From Pedobacter antarcticus (GTDB lineage Bacteria > Bacteroidota > Bacteroidia > Sphingobacteriales > Sphingobacteriaceae), in contig NZ_FONS01000001.1 of assembly GCF_900112985.1 (NCBI RefSeq), positions 183,730-247,729 of the forward strand: 64,000 nucleotides of DNA. Reading direction: 5' to 3'. Below are positions 16,871-26,033 of this stretch, in pieces (positions within the stretch are counted from its first letter, which is position 1; each line of letters opens with the position of its first letter). The translations under genes and the position numbers were made by a program. Below the pieces are notes generated by a model. That model searched no databases. It worked only from the letters and a program-made list of their open reading frames with translations, and was not told the DNA's origin.

Positions 16871-18232
16871 ATGTTCAGTGCTTTCTACTCAAAATACAAA
16901 CCATATTATAAAGACAACCTTCGTTTAGCGCTGCCCATAGTTGTTTCACAATTAGGGCACACCCTGGTACATCTGGCTGACAGTGTGATTGTTGGTCATT
17001 TCGCCGGAACAATCCAATTAGCAGCAGTTTCGCTGGTTAATAGTTTATTTATGCTGATCCTGGTCTTAGGCATGGGTATCGCCTATGGCCTTACACCGCT
17101 GATTGCACAGGAAAATGGAAGAAAAAATCATGGGGAATGCGGCAGGTTGTTATCTAACAGCTTGATTATTAATATCGCTGCAAGTATTGTGCTCTATCTT
17201 TTTGTGCATTTCGGAACATTGCTAGCTATTGACCATATCGGACAATCGCCGGAAGTTGTTGCTTATGCCAAACCTTATCTGGGATATCTTGCCGTATCAA
17301 TTATACCACTAATGATCTTTCAGACTTTCAAGCAGTTTACAGAAGGACTTGGTTTTACCAAACAGGCTATGTTTATTTCCATATGGGGTAATCTGATTAA
17401 TATCATACTCGGTGTAATCTTCGTAAAAGGAATGTTTGGCATAGCGCCGATGGGCGTGAAAGGAGTTGGATTAAGCACACTGATAGACCGTATACTCATG
17501 GCTTTGGTAATGACTATCTATGTTTTCCGTTCTGCGAATTTCAAAGTTTACCTGCGGTCGTTTAAAATCAGTTTTATAGACAAAGTCAGGTGCCTTAAAA
17601 TATTCAAGATCGGCGCACCTGTTGCCCTGCAGTATTCATTTGAGATCAGTGCCTTCAGCGGAGCCGCCATTCTGATTGGTACGATAGGTGCAATAGAACA
17701 AGCTGCCCATCAGGTAGCTATTAACCTGGCATCTGTAACTTATATGCTGGCCAGTGGTATAGCATCTGCTGCCACTATAAAAACCGGTAATAACTTCGGT
17801 AAAAATAATTTTCTTGACCTGCGTCTATCCGCCATCGCGAGTTACCATGTGATTATTGCATTTATGTCTCTTACAGCTTTAGTATTTATATTTGGTAATA
17901 CCCTTTTACCTAATATTTATACCAATGATAACGCCGTTATACAAATTGCTGCCCAGTTATTAATTATTGCCGGATTCTTCCAGCTCTTTGATGGAACACA
18001 GGTTGTTGGACTGGGGGTGCTGCGTGGTATTGGAGATGTCAATGTGCCAACCCTCATAACCTTTGTAGCTTATTGGGTAATTGGTATTCCACTAGGTTAT
18101 TTACTTGGGATTAGATTGGGGATGGGCGTAAATGGAATCTGGTACGGACTTACAATTGGGTTGCTTGCGGCCTCTTTTATGCTGTTTTTCAGGTTTCAAA
18201 ATAAGACCAGACTTTTGGTCAGCCAATCGTAA
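16871..18232 (+). CDS. MATE family efflux transporter
   Basis: Multidrug and toxic-compound extrusion protein of the NorM/DinF group, 453 residues with twelve predicted membrane helices in two six-helix halves. The first half opens with LRLALPIVVSQLGHTLVHLADSV-type helix 1 containing the conserved P-x-x-x-x-x-L and the aspartate in helix 1 (LADSVIVG); the second half repeats this at GAPVALQYSFEISAF. It would use a Na+ or H+ gradient to expel cationic compounds; coupling ion and substrate cannot be read from sequence. It has its own promoter and is followed 73 bases later by a metallophosphoesterase gene. Confidence 0.92.
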   Translation: MFSAFYSKYKPYYKDNLRLALPIVVSQLGHTLVHLADSVIVGHFAGTIQLAAVSLVNSLFMLILVLGMGIAYGLTPLIAQENGRKNHGECGRLLSNSLIINIAASIVLYLFVHFGTLLAIDHIGQSPEVVAYAKPYLGYLAVSIIPLMIFQTFKQFTEGLGFTKQAMFISIWGNLINIILGVIFVKGMFGIAPMGVKGVGLSTLIDRILMALVMTIYVFRSANFKVYLRSFKISFIDKVRCLKIFKIGAPVALQYSFEISAFSGAAILIGTIGAIEQAAHQVAINLASVTYMLASGIASAATIKTGNNFGKNNFLDLRLSAIASYHVIIAFMSLTALVFIFGNTLLPNIYTNDNAVIQIAAQLLIIAGFFQLFDGTQVVGLGVLRGIGDVNVPTLITFVAYWVIGIPLGYLLGIRLGMGVNGIWYGLTIGLLAASFMLFFRFQNKTRLLVSQS

Positions 18233-18305
18233 TCAATTTCATAAGGCAAACAAATTGGATATAATTCACGTAATTATGCGTTAAATAAGCAATCTAATAA
18301 CGCTG

Positions 18306-19499
18306 ATGAAAAAAAGAATTCCCGTTTTACCCTTGTTGATCCTTGCCTTTGTCTTGCTTGCGACCAGCAGTTATATCTATAGTGCTCTCCATACTCTTTT
18401 TCCATCCAATGGCATTCCGCATTTTTTCTGGGTACTGACGGTGGCAATCTTTGCCGGTTTTGGATTAGCAATTAGCAGGAGACACAAGAATGCGGAAGGC
18501 AAATTATTGCTTTATGCGGCGCATGCCCTGCTCATTTTAGTTGTTGCCGAACTGGTTACGATCTTGTTTCTTATTCCCGGAGATCTTTATAGTACGATTG
18601 TCTCCCAACCCAGAAGTTATAACTGGACCTTATTTTCAGCTGTAATTTTCGTGCTCACCGTATTGCTGTTTTTATATGGGATGATTATCGGAAAATATCG
18701 GTACACGGTTAAAAAAGTCACACTTGAATTTGATGATTTACCTCCACTTTTCGATGGCTTTAAAATTGTACAGATTTCAGATGTACATGCCGGAAGTTTT
18801 AAAAATAAAACCGCAGTAAAAAGAGGTATTAGCTTAATCAATGCACAACATGCAGACCTGTTTGTTTTTACAGGAGATCTGGTTAATAATAAAGCTGAGG
18901 AGATTAAACCCTGGATTCCTGAATTTTCAAAAATTAAGGCACCTTACGGTCAATATTCAATTTTAGGGAACCATGACTATGGAGATTATATCAGCTGGCC
19001 TACACCAGAAGAAAAGACACAGAACCTGCAGGAACTAAAAGAAGCCCACCGCCACTTAGGCTTTGAATTACTCTTGGACAGGCATGTGGCCATTAAAAAT
19101 CAAGATGAACAATTGATTCTTGGTGGCGTAGAGAACTGGGGGGTCGGTTTTGGTGAACGTGGAGATTTGGCAAAAACCTTTCAGCATGTACCTGAGCAAG
19201 CCTTTAAGATCTTACTCTCTCACGATCCCAGCCATTGGGAAACACAAGTAAAAAAAAGCTATCCGATTGTTCATCTTACGCTGTCCGGCCATACACATGG
19301 AATGCAATTTGGTCTGGAAGCCTTTGGTATCAAATGGAGCCCTGTTAAATACAGATATGCACACTGGGCTGGTTTGAAAGAAGAAAATGGTCGTAAACTT
19401 TATATAAACAGGGGTTTTGGATTCATCGGCTTCTCGGGAAGAATTGGAATCTGGCCTGAAATAACGGTACTGGAACTCAAAAGGAGAAACAAAAAATAA
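18306..19499 (+). CDS. Membrane-anchored metallophosphoesterase
   Basis: Calcineurin-like phosphoesterase of 397 residues behind four N-terminal membrane helices (about 5-130). The five metal/phosphate blocks are in order: ISDVHAG (D159, H161), FTGDLVNNK, LGNHDYGD, LLSHDPSHW and LSGHTHGMQFG. The layout matches the YkuE/YaeI-like group, which includes enzymes acting on UDP-diacylglucosamine or phospholipid head groups, although the real substrate is unknown. The catalytic domain should face the cytoplasm or periplasm depending on the helix count; I cannot fix the topology. A strong terminator follows. Confidence 0.88.
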   Translation: MKKRIPVLPLLILAFVLLATSSYIYSALHTLFPSNGIPHFFWVLTVAIFAGFGLAISRRHKNAEGKLLLYAAHALLILVVAELVTILFLIPGDLYSTIVSQPRSYNWTLFSAVIFVLTVLLFLYGMIIGKYRYTVKKVTLEFDDLPPLFDGFKIVQISDVHAGSFKNKTAVKRGISLINAQHADLFVFTGDLVNNKAEEIKPWIPEFSKIKAPYGQYSILGNHDYGDYISWPTPEEKTQNLQELKEAHRHLGFELLLDRHVAIKNQDEQLILGGVENWGVGFGERGDLAKTFQHVPEQAFKILLSHDPSHWETQVKKSYPIVHLTLSGHTHGMQFGLEAFGIKWSPVKYRYAHWAGLKEENGRKLYINRGFGFIGFSGRIGIWPEITVLELKRRNKK

Positions 19500-19508
19500 T
19501 TAAATAAC

Positions 19509-19543
19509 AAACGGGCCTGTTCCATTGGAGCAGGCCCGTTTTT
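19509..19543 (+). terminator. Intrinsic terminator after the metallophosphoesterase
   Basis: GC-rich stem AAACGGGCCTG(T)TCC / GGAGCAGGCCCGTTT with a four-base loop ATTG, followed by TTTTT. Confidence 0.9.
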
Positions 19544-19588
19544 AGGTAAGCTAATTTAAGCTGTAACAGCTATCCAGATCAATCTGGC

Positions 19589-19921
19589 TTAAGCGTAGAT
19601 ATATAATTTGGCGTTTCTAACCGGTTGACCTTTAATTCCCAGGTAAGCTTTGCGGTTGTCTCTCAAATATTTAATCACGAAAGGATCATTGCCTTTTACA
19701 AACTCATCGTAAGCAATTTTAAGTCTGTCAACATGTGTATCAGCGTTGACTCTCCAGGTTTTACCCTCATAATCAAAATAAGCAAATGTTACCCGGGTGT
19801 CACCTTTCAGTTGTCCGTCTAACCTGATTAGTCCGATATTCTCCTTTTGAAGCGGAAGTACAGCTTTCTCGTAGAAAGTGATAAAATCCTCGAATTTTGG
19901 TTTACTGTTATTTTCAGTCAT
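19589..19921 (-). CDS. Conserved hypothetical protein, 110 residues
   Basis: I do not recognise this family. It is a soluble protein of 110 residues without signal peptide or membrane segment, beginning MTENNSKPKFEDFITFYEKA. Predicted order is an N-terminal helix, two strands (LIRLDGQLKGDTRVTFAYFDY), and a basic C-terminus (KYLRDNRKAYLGIKGQPVR). It lies between two terminators, so it is probably transcribed from its own promoter or by readthrough from the large glycan gene upstream. Coding character looks real: normal start, long undisturbed frame and no better frame on either strand. Confidence 0.65.
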   Translation of the reverse strand: MTENNSKPKFEDFITFYEKAVLPLQKENIGLIRLDGQLKGDTRVTFAYFDYEGKTWRVNADTHVDRLKIAYDEFVKGNDPFVIKYLRDNRKAYLGIKGQPVRNAKLYIYA

Positions 19922-19936
19922 TAGATTATAAAAATT

Positions 19937-19973
19937 TAAAATCAGCTACAGACCATTAATCCGTAGCTGATTT
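19937..19973 (-). terminator. Terminator after the GH18-CE4-GT2 gene
   Basis: Minus-strand stem AATCAGCTACGGA / TCTGTAGCTGATT followed by TTAAATTTTT; T tract interrupted, so efficiency may be partial. Confidence 0.65.
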
Positions 19974-19979
19974 ACAAAA

Positions 19980-22900
19980 TTAAGCATTTTGTTCCTTAAC
20001 ACTGCCTGTTCTTTTCAATACACCCCAACTTTCGAGCTCACCCTTTAAAGCTTTCCTTAAAGACCTGAATAAAACGATATACATCAACTGCCGCCAATAA
20101 AATCGCTGAGGAATTATATAGATCAATTTTTTATAAGATTCTTTCTCCATTCTTAGCGCTATTGCAGCAAAAAGAAGATCTACCAGAATAAAAATACAGT
20201 AGTAGAAGAATACCTGTCCGAAGCCATTATTTAAACTCAACAGACTGCCCACCCCTTCCCAGGTCAGCGCATGTACTGAAGATAAAGAGAACAGACCTGT
20301 TACCATGGATAGAACCATAAAGAAATCGGCTAATGGTGAAAACAAGGGTAAAATTATTTGATAGATCAGAATGTTAGGCATCCCCACTAATCCAAAGTAC
20401 CCATACTTTTTATTCAGCAAAGTATCTTTGTTTTTCCAGAAACTCTGCATGACACCGAAACTCCATCTTAAGCGTTGTTTTAATAACATATTTACGGTTT
20501 CGGGAGCTTCTGTATAGGCAATTGCCGCATCACAGTTACGGACCGTATAACCCGCACGCAAAATACGCATAGTCAGATCGCAGTCTTCTGCTAAAGTATC
20601 AGTAGTAAATCCACCGACCTCGCTAATCACTTTTTTACGAAATGCACCGATCGCACCAGGCACCACTGTAATCGTGTTCAACAAATCAAAAGCCCTTCTA
20701 TCCATGTTTTGAGCTGTTATATATTCTATAGACTGCCAGTTAGTTATCAAGTTAACCTTATTTCCGACTTTAACAGATCCAGCCACTGCAGCAATTTCTT
20801 CTTCATAAAAATAACGCATCAGCTCTTTAATTGCATCGGTCTTGAGTTGCGTGTCGGCGTCGATACAAATTACAAAGTCCGCAGATGCCTTTAGAATACC
20901 ATAGTTTAAAGCTGATGCTTTTCCGCCATTTGGTTTGCTGTATAATTTAATCCTTTCATGATTACCAAAATGACGCTGCACAATTTCAAAAGTTTTGTCT
21001 GTAGAACCGTCATCCACAAAGATGAATTCAGCAAAAGGATAATCAGATCTCAGCAAACTGCTTATCGTATTTACAACAGTAACCTCTTCATTAAAAGCTG
21101 GTATAATAATACTGACGGGTAACTGAGGATTCTGAAGCAATAAACCTGTTTCCTTTTTGCTAAGGCGGCGCTGACGAATGGCCATAATTGCAATAAAAAT
21201 GCTTCTCAGCATAGCCAGGATGATAGCTAAGATAAAAATATAGTTTAGGAACAGCGTTCCATAAGAGAACACTTTCAGGAACACTGTATCGCCCGAACTG
21301 ATAAATGCATTTTCATCTGCGTTTACAGCAGGCATAAGCTCTGCTCTTGTTTTGCCAATCAGGTTTCCAATCGTGACAAATTGATAACCCTTAGACCGAA
21401 AATATTTTATAATTCTAGGAAGTGCTTCCACCGTCGCCTGTCTGTTTCCGCCTGCGTCATGCAAGAGAAGTACATTACCCATTGCAGATTGTTTAACAAC
21501 AGCATTGTAAATTTGATCGGCCGTTATCCCTGGTTTCCAGTCATTTGGATCAATTGATTCTCCGATATTAATATAGTTCTGTTCCCGGCTCTGTGCAACC
21601 GGAAGAATTTCAGCAGAAGTTGAAGGTTCTGCATCTGCATTATAGGGCGGACGGAATAAAATAGTACTGTGTCCGGTTACAGACTCGATGAGTTTGCGGG
21701 TTGCATTCAACTCGAAATTTACCCTTTCCTTTCCCACCTTTGACATATCAGGATGAAAAAATGTATGATTACCAATCTCATACCCTAATTGATACTCTCT
21801 TAAAAGCAAGCCCATATTCTGTTCTGCCATTATGCCTACCACAAAGAAGCTTGCCGGAACTTTTTCCTTTTGCAGAATAGAAAGAATTTGTGGTGTATAG
21901 ACAGGGTCCGGACCATCATCAAAAGTAAGTACGATTTTTTTATCTGCACTACCATATCTTCTGATACTATATTTAGTTGGAAGTACAACATACTGCTGAT
22001 CGCTGATGAGATAATTCAGGGTATCTATATTGATGGATACTTTCCCTTCCTTTGGAACAGAGACCAGATCAAGGACCTCTCCGTCTCCGGAATAATCAAT
22101 TCTATCATTTAAACCGATATGAGTGAAATTTTTCAGGTCGACACCACTTTTCCGAATTGAATCCAGGCTTAGGTTCTTGCCAATAAAATTCCACAACCTT
22201 GGATCTTCTGCACCCATACGCCAGATACCGACGCCAGCCAAACCCCAATCGTCAGCTCTTCTGATCAGGTTAAAATTTGTTGCAGCATCCGTAAAAAATA
22301 CCTGATGATGAATGTTAGATTCATCTGTATAGTCGAAATTAAGATTCGAAGATTCTTTGTTATAAGTGATTTTGCTTTTGTATCTGTTGGCAGTAGCGAT
22401 AGCCTGTTGATAGGTAATTGTTTTTCCGGTATTCTGATCGGGCCAGTCATAACCGTAACATGCAAGCGCAAGGATTACTTTATCGGCAGAAATTCTTTCA
22501 CATATCTTATCCAGTTGTTCCTCAACCCAGCTCTGATGCGAAATATATCCGGCATTACTACTTTCAGTATGCTGATCATAGGCCATCACGAAAATGTAGT
22601 CATTATACTTTTCCAGCACTTTCAGATTATAATCATCGTTCTCGGGTGATATATCCTGTGTAACCAGGAGGTTTTTTGCGTGCAGCTTTTCATAAAGATT
22701 CCGCTGAAACTCTGCTAAAGGAACATCAGATGCTTCTTTAATTTCCTCGAAATCTATATTCACCCCTTTAAAGCCGTATTTCTGAAGAGAAATGATCAGA
22801 TTATCAATAAAACGATTTTGTAAATATTTATCCTGCAGCAACTTATGAATTGCATCTCCATCAAACTGATTTCCGCTAAAATTAGAGACCATCGCAATAG

Positions 22901-23381
22901 CAGTTTTTTTATGTTTTAGAATAATCTTCATCGCATCGGTATCGACCTGATCGACCAGCGTATCAGCACCATTTTTGATAAAGAATGATTCTGTAACCAC
23001 CATATCCAAATATTTAATTTTATCCTTCAGGTCAGTCAGCGACTGCGGATCCCAGTTTACATAAAAACCAGCATTGATGCGCGCCTTGTTATTCGGGTGT
23101 CTCAGGTGATGTAAATGCTGATCTTTTTGAATCTGGAGCAGTTTACGTTTAGAAATACTGAATTCTTTGTATACCGTAGATTTCTTCAACTGTTCCAGCT
23201 GTTTGGAATTTAGTTTAGTTGTTGTGTTGATTACCGGCAGAGCTGGATAATCACTTGAAAACAAGGTGAGAGCGACGCAAACAGATGCGATGATAAAAAT
23301 GATGATCAGACTTCTTGTCACCCATTGAAAGGTTAACCACCTGTTCTTTTTATCGGTTTGAAAGACTTGTTTTTCCTGCAT
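19980..23381 (-). CDS. Trifunctional GH18 hydrolase - polysaccharide deacetylase - GT2 synthase fusion
   Basis: A 1133-residue membrane protein joining three carbohydrate enzymes. After an N-terminal membrane helix (about 21-42) comes a GH18 chitinase-like domain (about 102-400) with the active-site pattern GVNIDFEE (D210, E212) and MAYDQH. A CE4/NodB deacetylase domain (about 480-675) has TFDDGPD (486-492), NHTFFH (H539, H543), RPPYN (577-581) and LLLHD (638-642). A membrane helix near 705-735 leads to a cytoplasmic processive GT2 domain with PAFNE, VDDGST, DAD (841-843), AED (931-933) and QRLRW (969-973), then C-terminal membrane helices. The GT2 part resembles PgaC/IcaA and hyaluronan synthases. 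The likely task is to make, partly de-N-acetylate and trim an amino-sugar exopolysaccharide in one chain. All catalytic residues expected are present. Confidence 0.9.
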   Translation of the reverse strand: MQEKQVFQTDKKNRWLTFQWVTRSLIIIFIIASVCVALTLFSSDYPALPVINTTTKLNSKQLEQLKKSTVYKEFSISKRKLLQIQKDQHLHHLRHPNNKARINAGFYVNWDPQSLTDLKDKIKYLDMVVTESFFIKNGADTLVDQVDTDAMKIILKHKKTAIAMVSNFSGNQFDGDAIHKLLQDKYLQNRFIDNLIISLQKYGFKGVNIDFEEIKEASDVPLAEFQRNLYEKLHAKNLLVTQDISPENDDYNLKVLEKYNDYIFVMAYDQHTESSNAGYISHQSWVEEQLDKICERISADKVILALACYGYDWPDQNTGKTITYQQAIATANRYKSKITYNKESSNLNFDYTDESNIHHQVFFTDAATNFNLIRRADDWGLAGVGIWRMGAEDPRLWNFIGKNLSLDSIRKSGVDLKNFTHIGLNDRIDYSGDGEVLDLVSVPKEGKVSINIDTLNYLISDQQYVVLPTKYSIRRYGSADKKIVLTFDDGPDPVYTPQILSILQKEKVPASFFVVGIMAEQNMGLLLREYQLGYEIGNHTFFHPDMSKVGKERVNFELNATRKLIESVTGHSTILFRPPYNADAEPSTSAEILPVAQSREQNYINIGESIDPNDWKPGITADQIYNAVVKQSAMGNVLLLHDAGGNRQATVEALPRIIKYFRSKGYQFVTIGNLIGKTRAELMPAVNADENAFISSGDTVFLKVFSYGTLFLNYIFILAIILAMLRSIFIAIMAIRQRRLSKKETGLLLQNPQLPVSIIIPAFNEEVTVVNTISSLLRSDYPFAEFIFVDDGSTDKTFEIVQRHFGNHERIKLYSKPNGGKASALNYGILKASADFVICIDADTQLKTDAIKELMRYFYEEEIAAVAGSVKVGNKVNLITNWQSIEYITAQNMDRRAFDLLNTITVVPGAIGAFRKKVISEVGGFTTDTLAEDCDLTMRILRAGYTVRNCDAAIAYTEAPETVNMLLKQRLRWSFGVMQSFWKNKDTLLNKKYGYFGLVGMPNILIYQIILPLFSPLADFFMVLSMVTGLFSLSSVHALTWEGVGSLLSLNNGFGQVFFYYCIFILVDLLFAAIALRMEKESYKKLIYIIPQRFYWRQLMYIVLFRSLRKALKGELESWGVLKRTGSVKEQNA

Positions 23382-23402
23382 AGGAATATAGAATTAATGC
23401 TT

Positions 23403-23410
23403 CAAATATA
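23403..23410 (-). promoter_or_regulatory. -7 element for the GH18-CE4-GT2 gene
   Basis: Minus-strand TATATTTG matches TAnnTTTG; it sits 21 bases upstream of the ATG at 23381. No -33 at 19-base spacing. Confidence 0.45.
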
Positions 23411-23492
23411 TAGATGTGCAATGACAATTTACACGCCGGAATTTGGGATATTTGTCTTTATCAATTAATATGACATTAAACTATCTGCAAGC

Positions 23493-24578
23493 ATGAAACG
23501 TAAAATAATTCATATCGATATGGATGCATTTTATGCAGCTGTGGAACAAAGAGATTTTCCGGAATACCGGGGTAAGCCGATCGTAGTCGGCGGTTCTCCG
23601 ACCGGACGGGGTGTTGTCGCCACAGCAAGCTACGAAGCGAGGAAATTTGGTATTCACTCAGCCATGTCCTCTATCCGGGCAATACAATTATGTCCAACCG
23701 CTATTTTCGTCAGGCCGAGGTTTGATGCCTACCAAACTGTGTCCAGACAAATAAGAGCTATATTCTCCAGATATACAGATTTAATCGAACCGCTTTCCTT
23801 AGATGAGGCCTACCTGGACGTCACTGCCGATAAATTAGGAATCGGCTCAGCGCTCACTATTGCCCAAGAAATCAAAGATGCGATTCGTGAAGAACTAAAC
23901 CTTACTGCTTCTGCCGGTGTTTCCAGTAATAAATTTATCGCGAAGATTGCTTCCGATATGAATAAGCCAGATGGATTAACTTTTATAGGTCCGTCTAAAA
24001 TAGAGCGGTTTATGGAGCGGCTTCCTGTAGAGAAGTTCTTTGGAGTTGGTAAAGTGACTGCTGATAAAATGAAAAAAATGGGTTTTTATACTGGTGCTGA
24101 TCTGAAAAAATTATCTGAGAAAGAGTTGAATCTCAAATTTGGAAAGGTTGGTTCCTTTTATTATAATATTGTTCGGGGGGTTGATGAGCGAAGTGTAAGA
24201 CCGGATAGGGATACTAAGTCGCTGGGCGCAGAAGATACTTTTAGTAAAGATCTGGAAGATGTGGAAGAAATGATGACAGAGCTGGGATATCTTGCGCAAA
24301 AAGTAACTGAAAGGCTTGAAAGCAAAAAGCTGAAAGGAAAAACGCTGACCTTAAAAGTCAAATATGCAGATTTTACCCAAATTACCCGAAGTGAATCATT
24401 TTCCAAACCTATTGCTGGTTATAACCAGATTATGAACTGCGCGGGGAAACTTTTAAATAGCGTAGCTACAGTCGATATGAGTGTACGTTTACTTGGTTTA
24501 TCGATCAGCAGGTTTGATGATAACCGTACTAAACCTGGTTATCCCGACCCTGATCAACTCGAACTCTTCACGGAATAA
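23493..24578 (+). CDS. dinB: DNA polymerase IV
   Basis: Y-family translesion polymerase, 361 residues. Palm metal ligands are D9 (IHIDMDAFYAAVE) and D104/E105 (SLDEAYLDV); the steric-gate aromatic follows the first motif. The finger, thumb (helix-hairpin-helix, FFGVGKVTADKM) and little-finger domains (about 240-340) are all there. The C-terminus QLELF (355-359) is a canonical beta-clamp-binding motif. It copies past lesions and is often DNA-damage induced; no LexA site is obvious in the 111-base upstream gap. The last 11 bases overlap the convergent gene. Confidence 0.96.
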   Translation: MKRKIIHIDMDAFYAAVEQRDFPEYRGKPIVVGGSPTGRGVVATASYEARKFGIHSAMSSIRAIQLCPTAIFVRPRFDAYQTVSRQIRAIFSRYTDLIEPLSLDEAYLDVTADKLGIGSALTIAQEIKDAIREELNLTASAGVSSNKFIAKIASDMNKPDGLTFIGPSKIERFMERLPVEKFFGVGKVTADKMKKMGFYTGADLKKLSEKELNLKFGKVGSFYYNIVRGVDERSVRPDRDTKSLGAEDTFSKDLEDVEEMMTELGYLAQKVTERLESKKLKGKTLTLKVKYADFTQITRSESFSKPIAGYNQIMNCAGKLLNSVATVDMSVRLLGLSISRFDDNRTKPGYPDPDQLELFTE

Positions 24579-25755
24579 TTTCAAAAAGAATGACCTGGGC
24601 CTGCTGTTTTTTGCTAAAGTTATTATCTGCAATTAAAATTAGCGAACGATTTCCGTTGTTTAATACCGGACCCAGGGTTGCTCCTTCTACATTATCTATA
24701 TACATCCCAAGGTCGTCGAGATTTAACAATAATTTTTTACTTACCTTCTTTACCTGCGGATATTTGATCAGTGAGGGTATATCTTTAATATCTTCTGCAG
24801 TAGAAAAATCAGCCAGGAATATTTTTATCGTAGTCCCGCGATGGTCTGAAGTATAGGATCTCTCTGTAACTAGAAACTTCTGTTCGCCTATCCATAAGAT
24901 ATCCGGAATACCATTATTATAGTCAGCGTTTTCAGTTTTGGGCTTGTGAGCTATTGGATCCAGCTCATAAGCAAACTCACCTGTAGGCCGCTTTCCCTCC
25001 AGATCAAAACGGAATATTCTGACCAAGGCACCGTTTGGAGCAAAAGCTGACTGTGGACCATCCTGATAAAGAGGTTCTTCCATACTTGCATAAAGTTCCT
25101 TAAAATTATTCGCGTAACTCAACCCTTCCAGGACGCCATTACGTCTTGGCCCAGATTCTTTGACTTGCATCCGCAGGTTATCGGGCAATGGTACAGAATT
25201 CAGAAACTTTCCTTTAAGATTGCTGAATATAATTGTCGGGTCTACCAGGACAGTATCTCTGCGATCAACAATCCGTTCGCCTTCACTGCTCCAGACAATA
25301 TTTTGGTGAACAGGGCTAAAACGGATTGCCTCCGGGTCAGTTGCTTTATGAATATTTTCTTTAGCACCAGGATAAATTCGCCCATCTTTCTGTTTTAAGA
25401 AATGGACGCTGTTGAACTTTATATCAGCAATACCGGTATCCGCGAGTTTAATCTTTGCAGTATAAAACCTGGCAGGATTAATTGAGGAGCGATCATCTGA
25501 CAGCATATAATAAATGTCAGTATACGGATCATAATCAATGCCGGATAAACCCCCTACTGTAGTTTTGCTAAATTCGAAAGCGTTGGGAATGACAGATTTA
25601 CCGATATATCTAAGCGCTGAAATGTCAGGCTGCTGTAGTTGTTTAGCTGTAGTATGGTGACGAACAGCACAGGAAGAACAAAGCAAAAAGCAAAAAAACA
25701 GTGCGGTAAACGCATATTTTTTAGAATTCAAGTAGCGCAAAAAGATAGCTGACAT
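24568..25755 (-). CDS. Esterase-like activity of phytase family protein (secreted or lipoprotein)
   Basis: Protein of 395 residues belonging to the 'esterase-like activity of phytase' family (PF13449). A hydrophobic export segment (AFTALFFCFLLCSSC) ends in a cysteine and could be a lipoprotein signal, although Cys at -3 is a poor lipobox, so plain secretion is possible. Landmarks are SGIDYDPYTDIYYMLSDD near 70-87, DPEAIRF, NGVLEGLSY and VEGATLGPVL, spaced as in beta-propeller phytase-like proteins. The substrate is unknown; phosphate or phosphodiester ester hydrolysis is inferred from the family name only. Confidence 0.82.
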   Translation of the reverse strand: MSAIFLRYLNSKKYAFTALFFCFLLCSSCAVRHHTTAKQLQQPDISALRYIGKSVIPNAFEFSKTTVGGLSGIDYDPYTDIYYMLSDDRSSINPARFYTAKIKLADTGIADIKFNSVHFLKQKDGRIYPGAKENIHKATDPEAIRFSPVHQNIVWSSEGERIVDRRDTVLVDPTIIFSNLKGKFLNSVPLPDNLRMQVKESGPRRNGVLEGLSYANNFKELYASMEEPLYQDGPQSAFAPNGALVRIFRFDLEGKRPTGEFAYELDPIAHKPKTENADYNNGIPDILWIGEQKFLVTERSYTSDHRGTTIKIFLADFSTAEDIKDIPSLIKYPQVKKVSKKLLLNLDDLGMYIDNVEGATLGPVLNNGNRSLILIADNNFSKKQQAQVILFEIIP

Positions 25756-25849
25756 AGGGCAAATATAGCCACCCTATCCCTGAATAGCAGATTTAGGCAT
25801 AAGTATTGTTATAATCATACAAAATAATGATATGATCTTGAGAAAACAT

Positions 25850-26029
25850 ATGGAAGATGAATCTGCGTTTCAGGTTCCAGACCGAAAAGTAATTAATATG
25901 AACGAGTATTATGAAATTGAATACTGGGCGAGTAAATTCGAGGTGAGCCCCGAACAACTTAAACTTGCTGTTCAACATACCGGCAGTATTATTCCCGCTG
26001 AAATTGAGGAATATCTCGCCGGTCGTTAG
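25850..26029 (+). CDS. DUF3606 domain protein
   Basis: Small protein of 59 residues (65 if the ATG at 25832 is used) matching DUF3606: PDRKVINMNEYYEIEYWASKFEVSPEQLKLAV, in which the D-R-x-x-I-N-x-x-E-x-Y-E-x-x-Y-W core and the F-x-V-S-x-E-Q-L helix are conserved. Function of the family is unknown; members are small, soluble and common in soil bacteria. Four bases separate its stop from that of the convergent cardiolipin synthase gene, without any terminator hairpin. Confidence 0.8.
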   Translation: MEDESAFQVPDRKVINMNEYYEIEYWASKFEVSPEQLKLAVQHTGSIIPAEIEEYLAGR

Positions 26030-26033
26030 CGTG

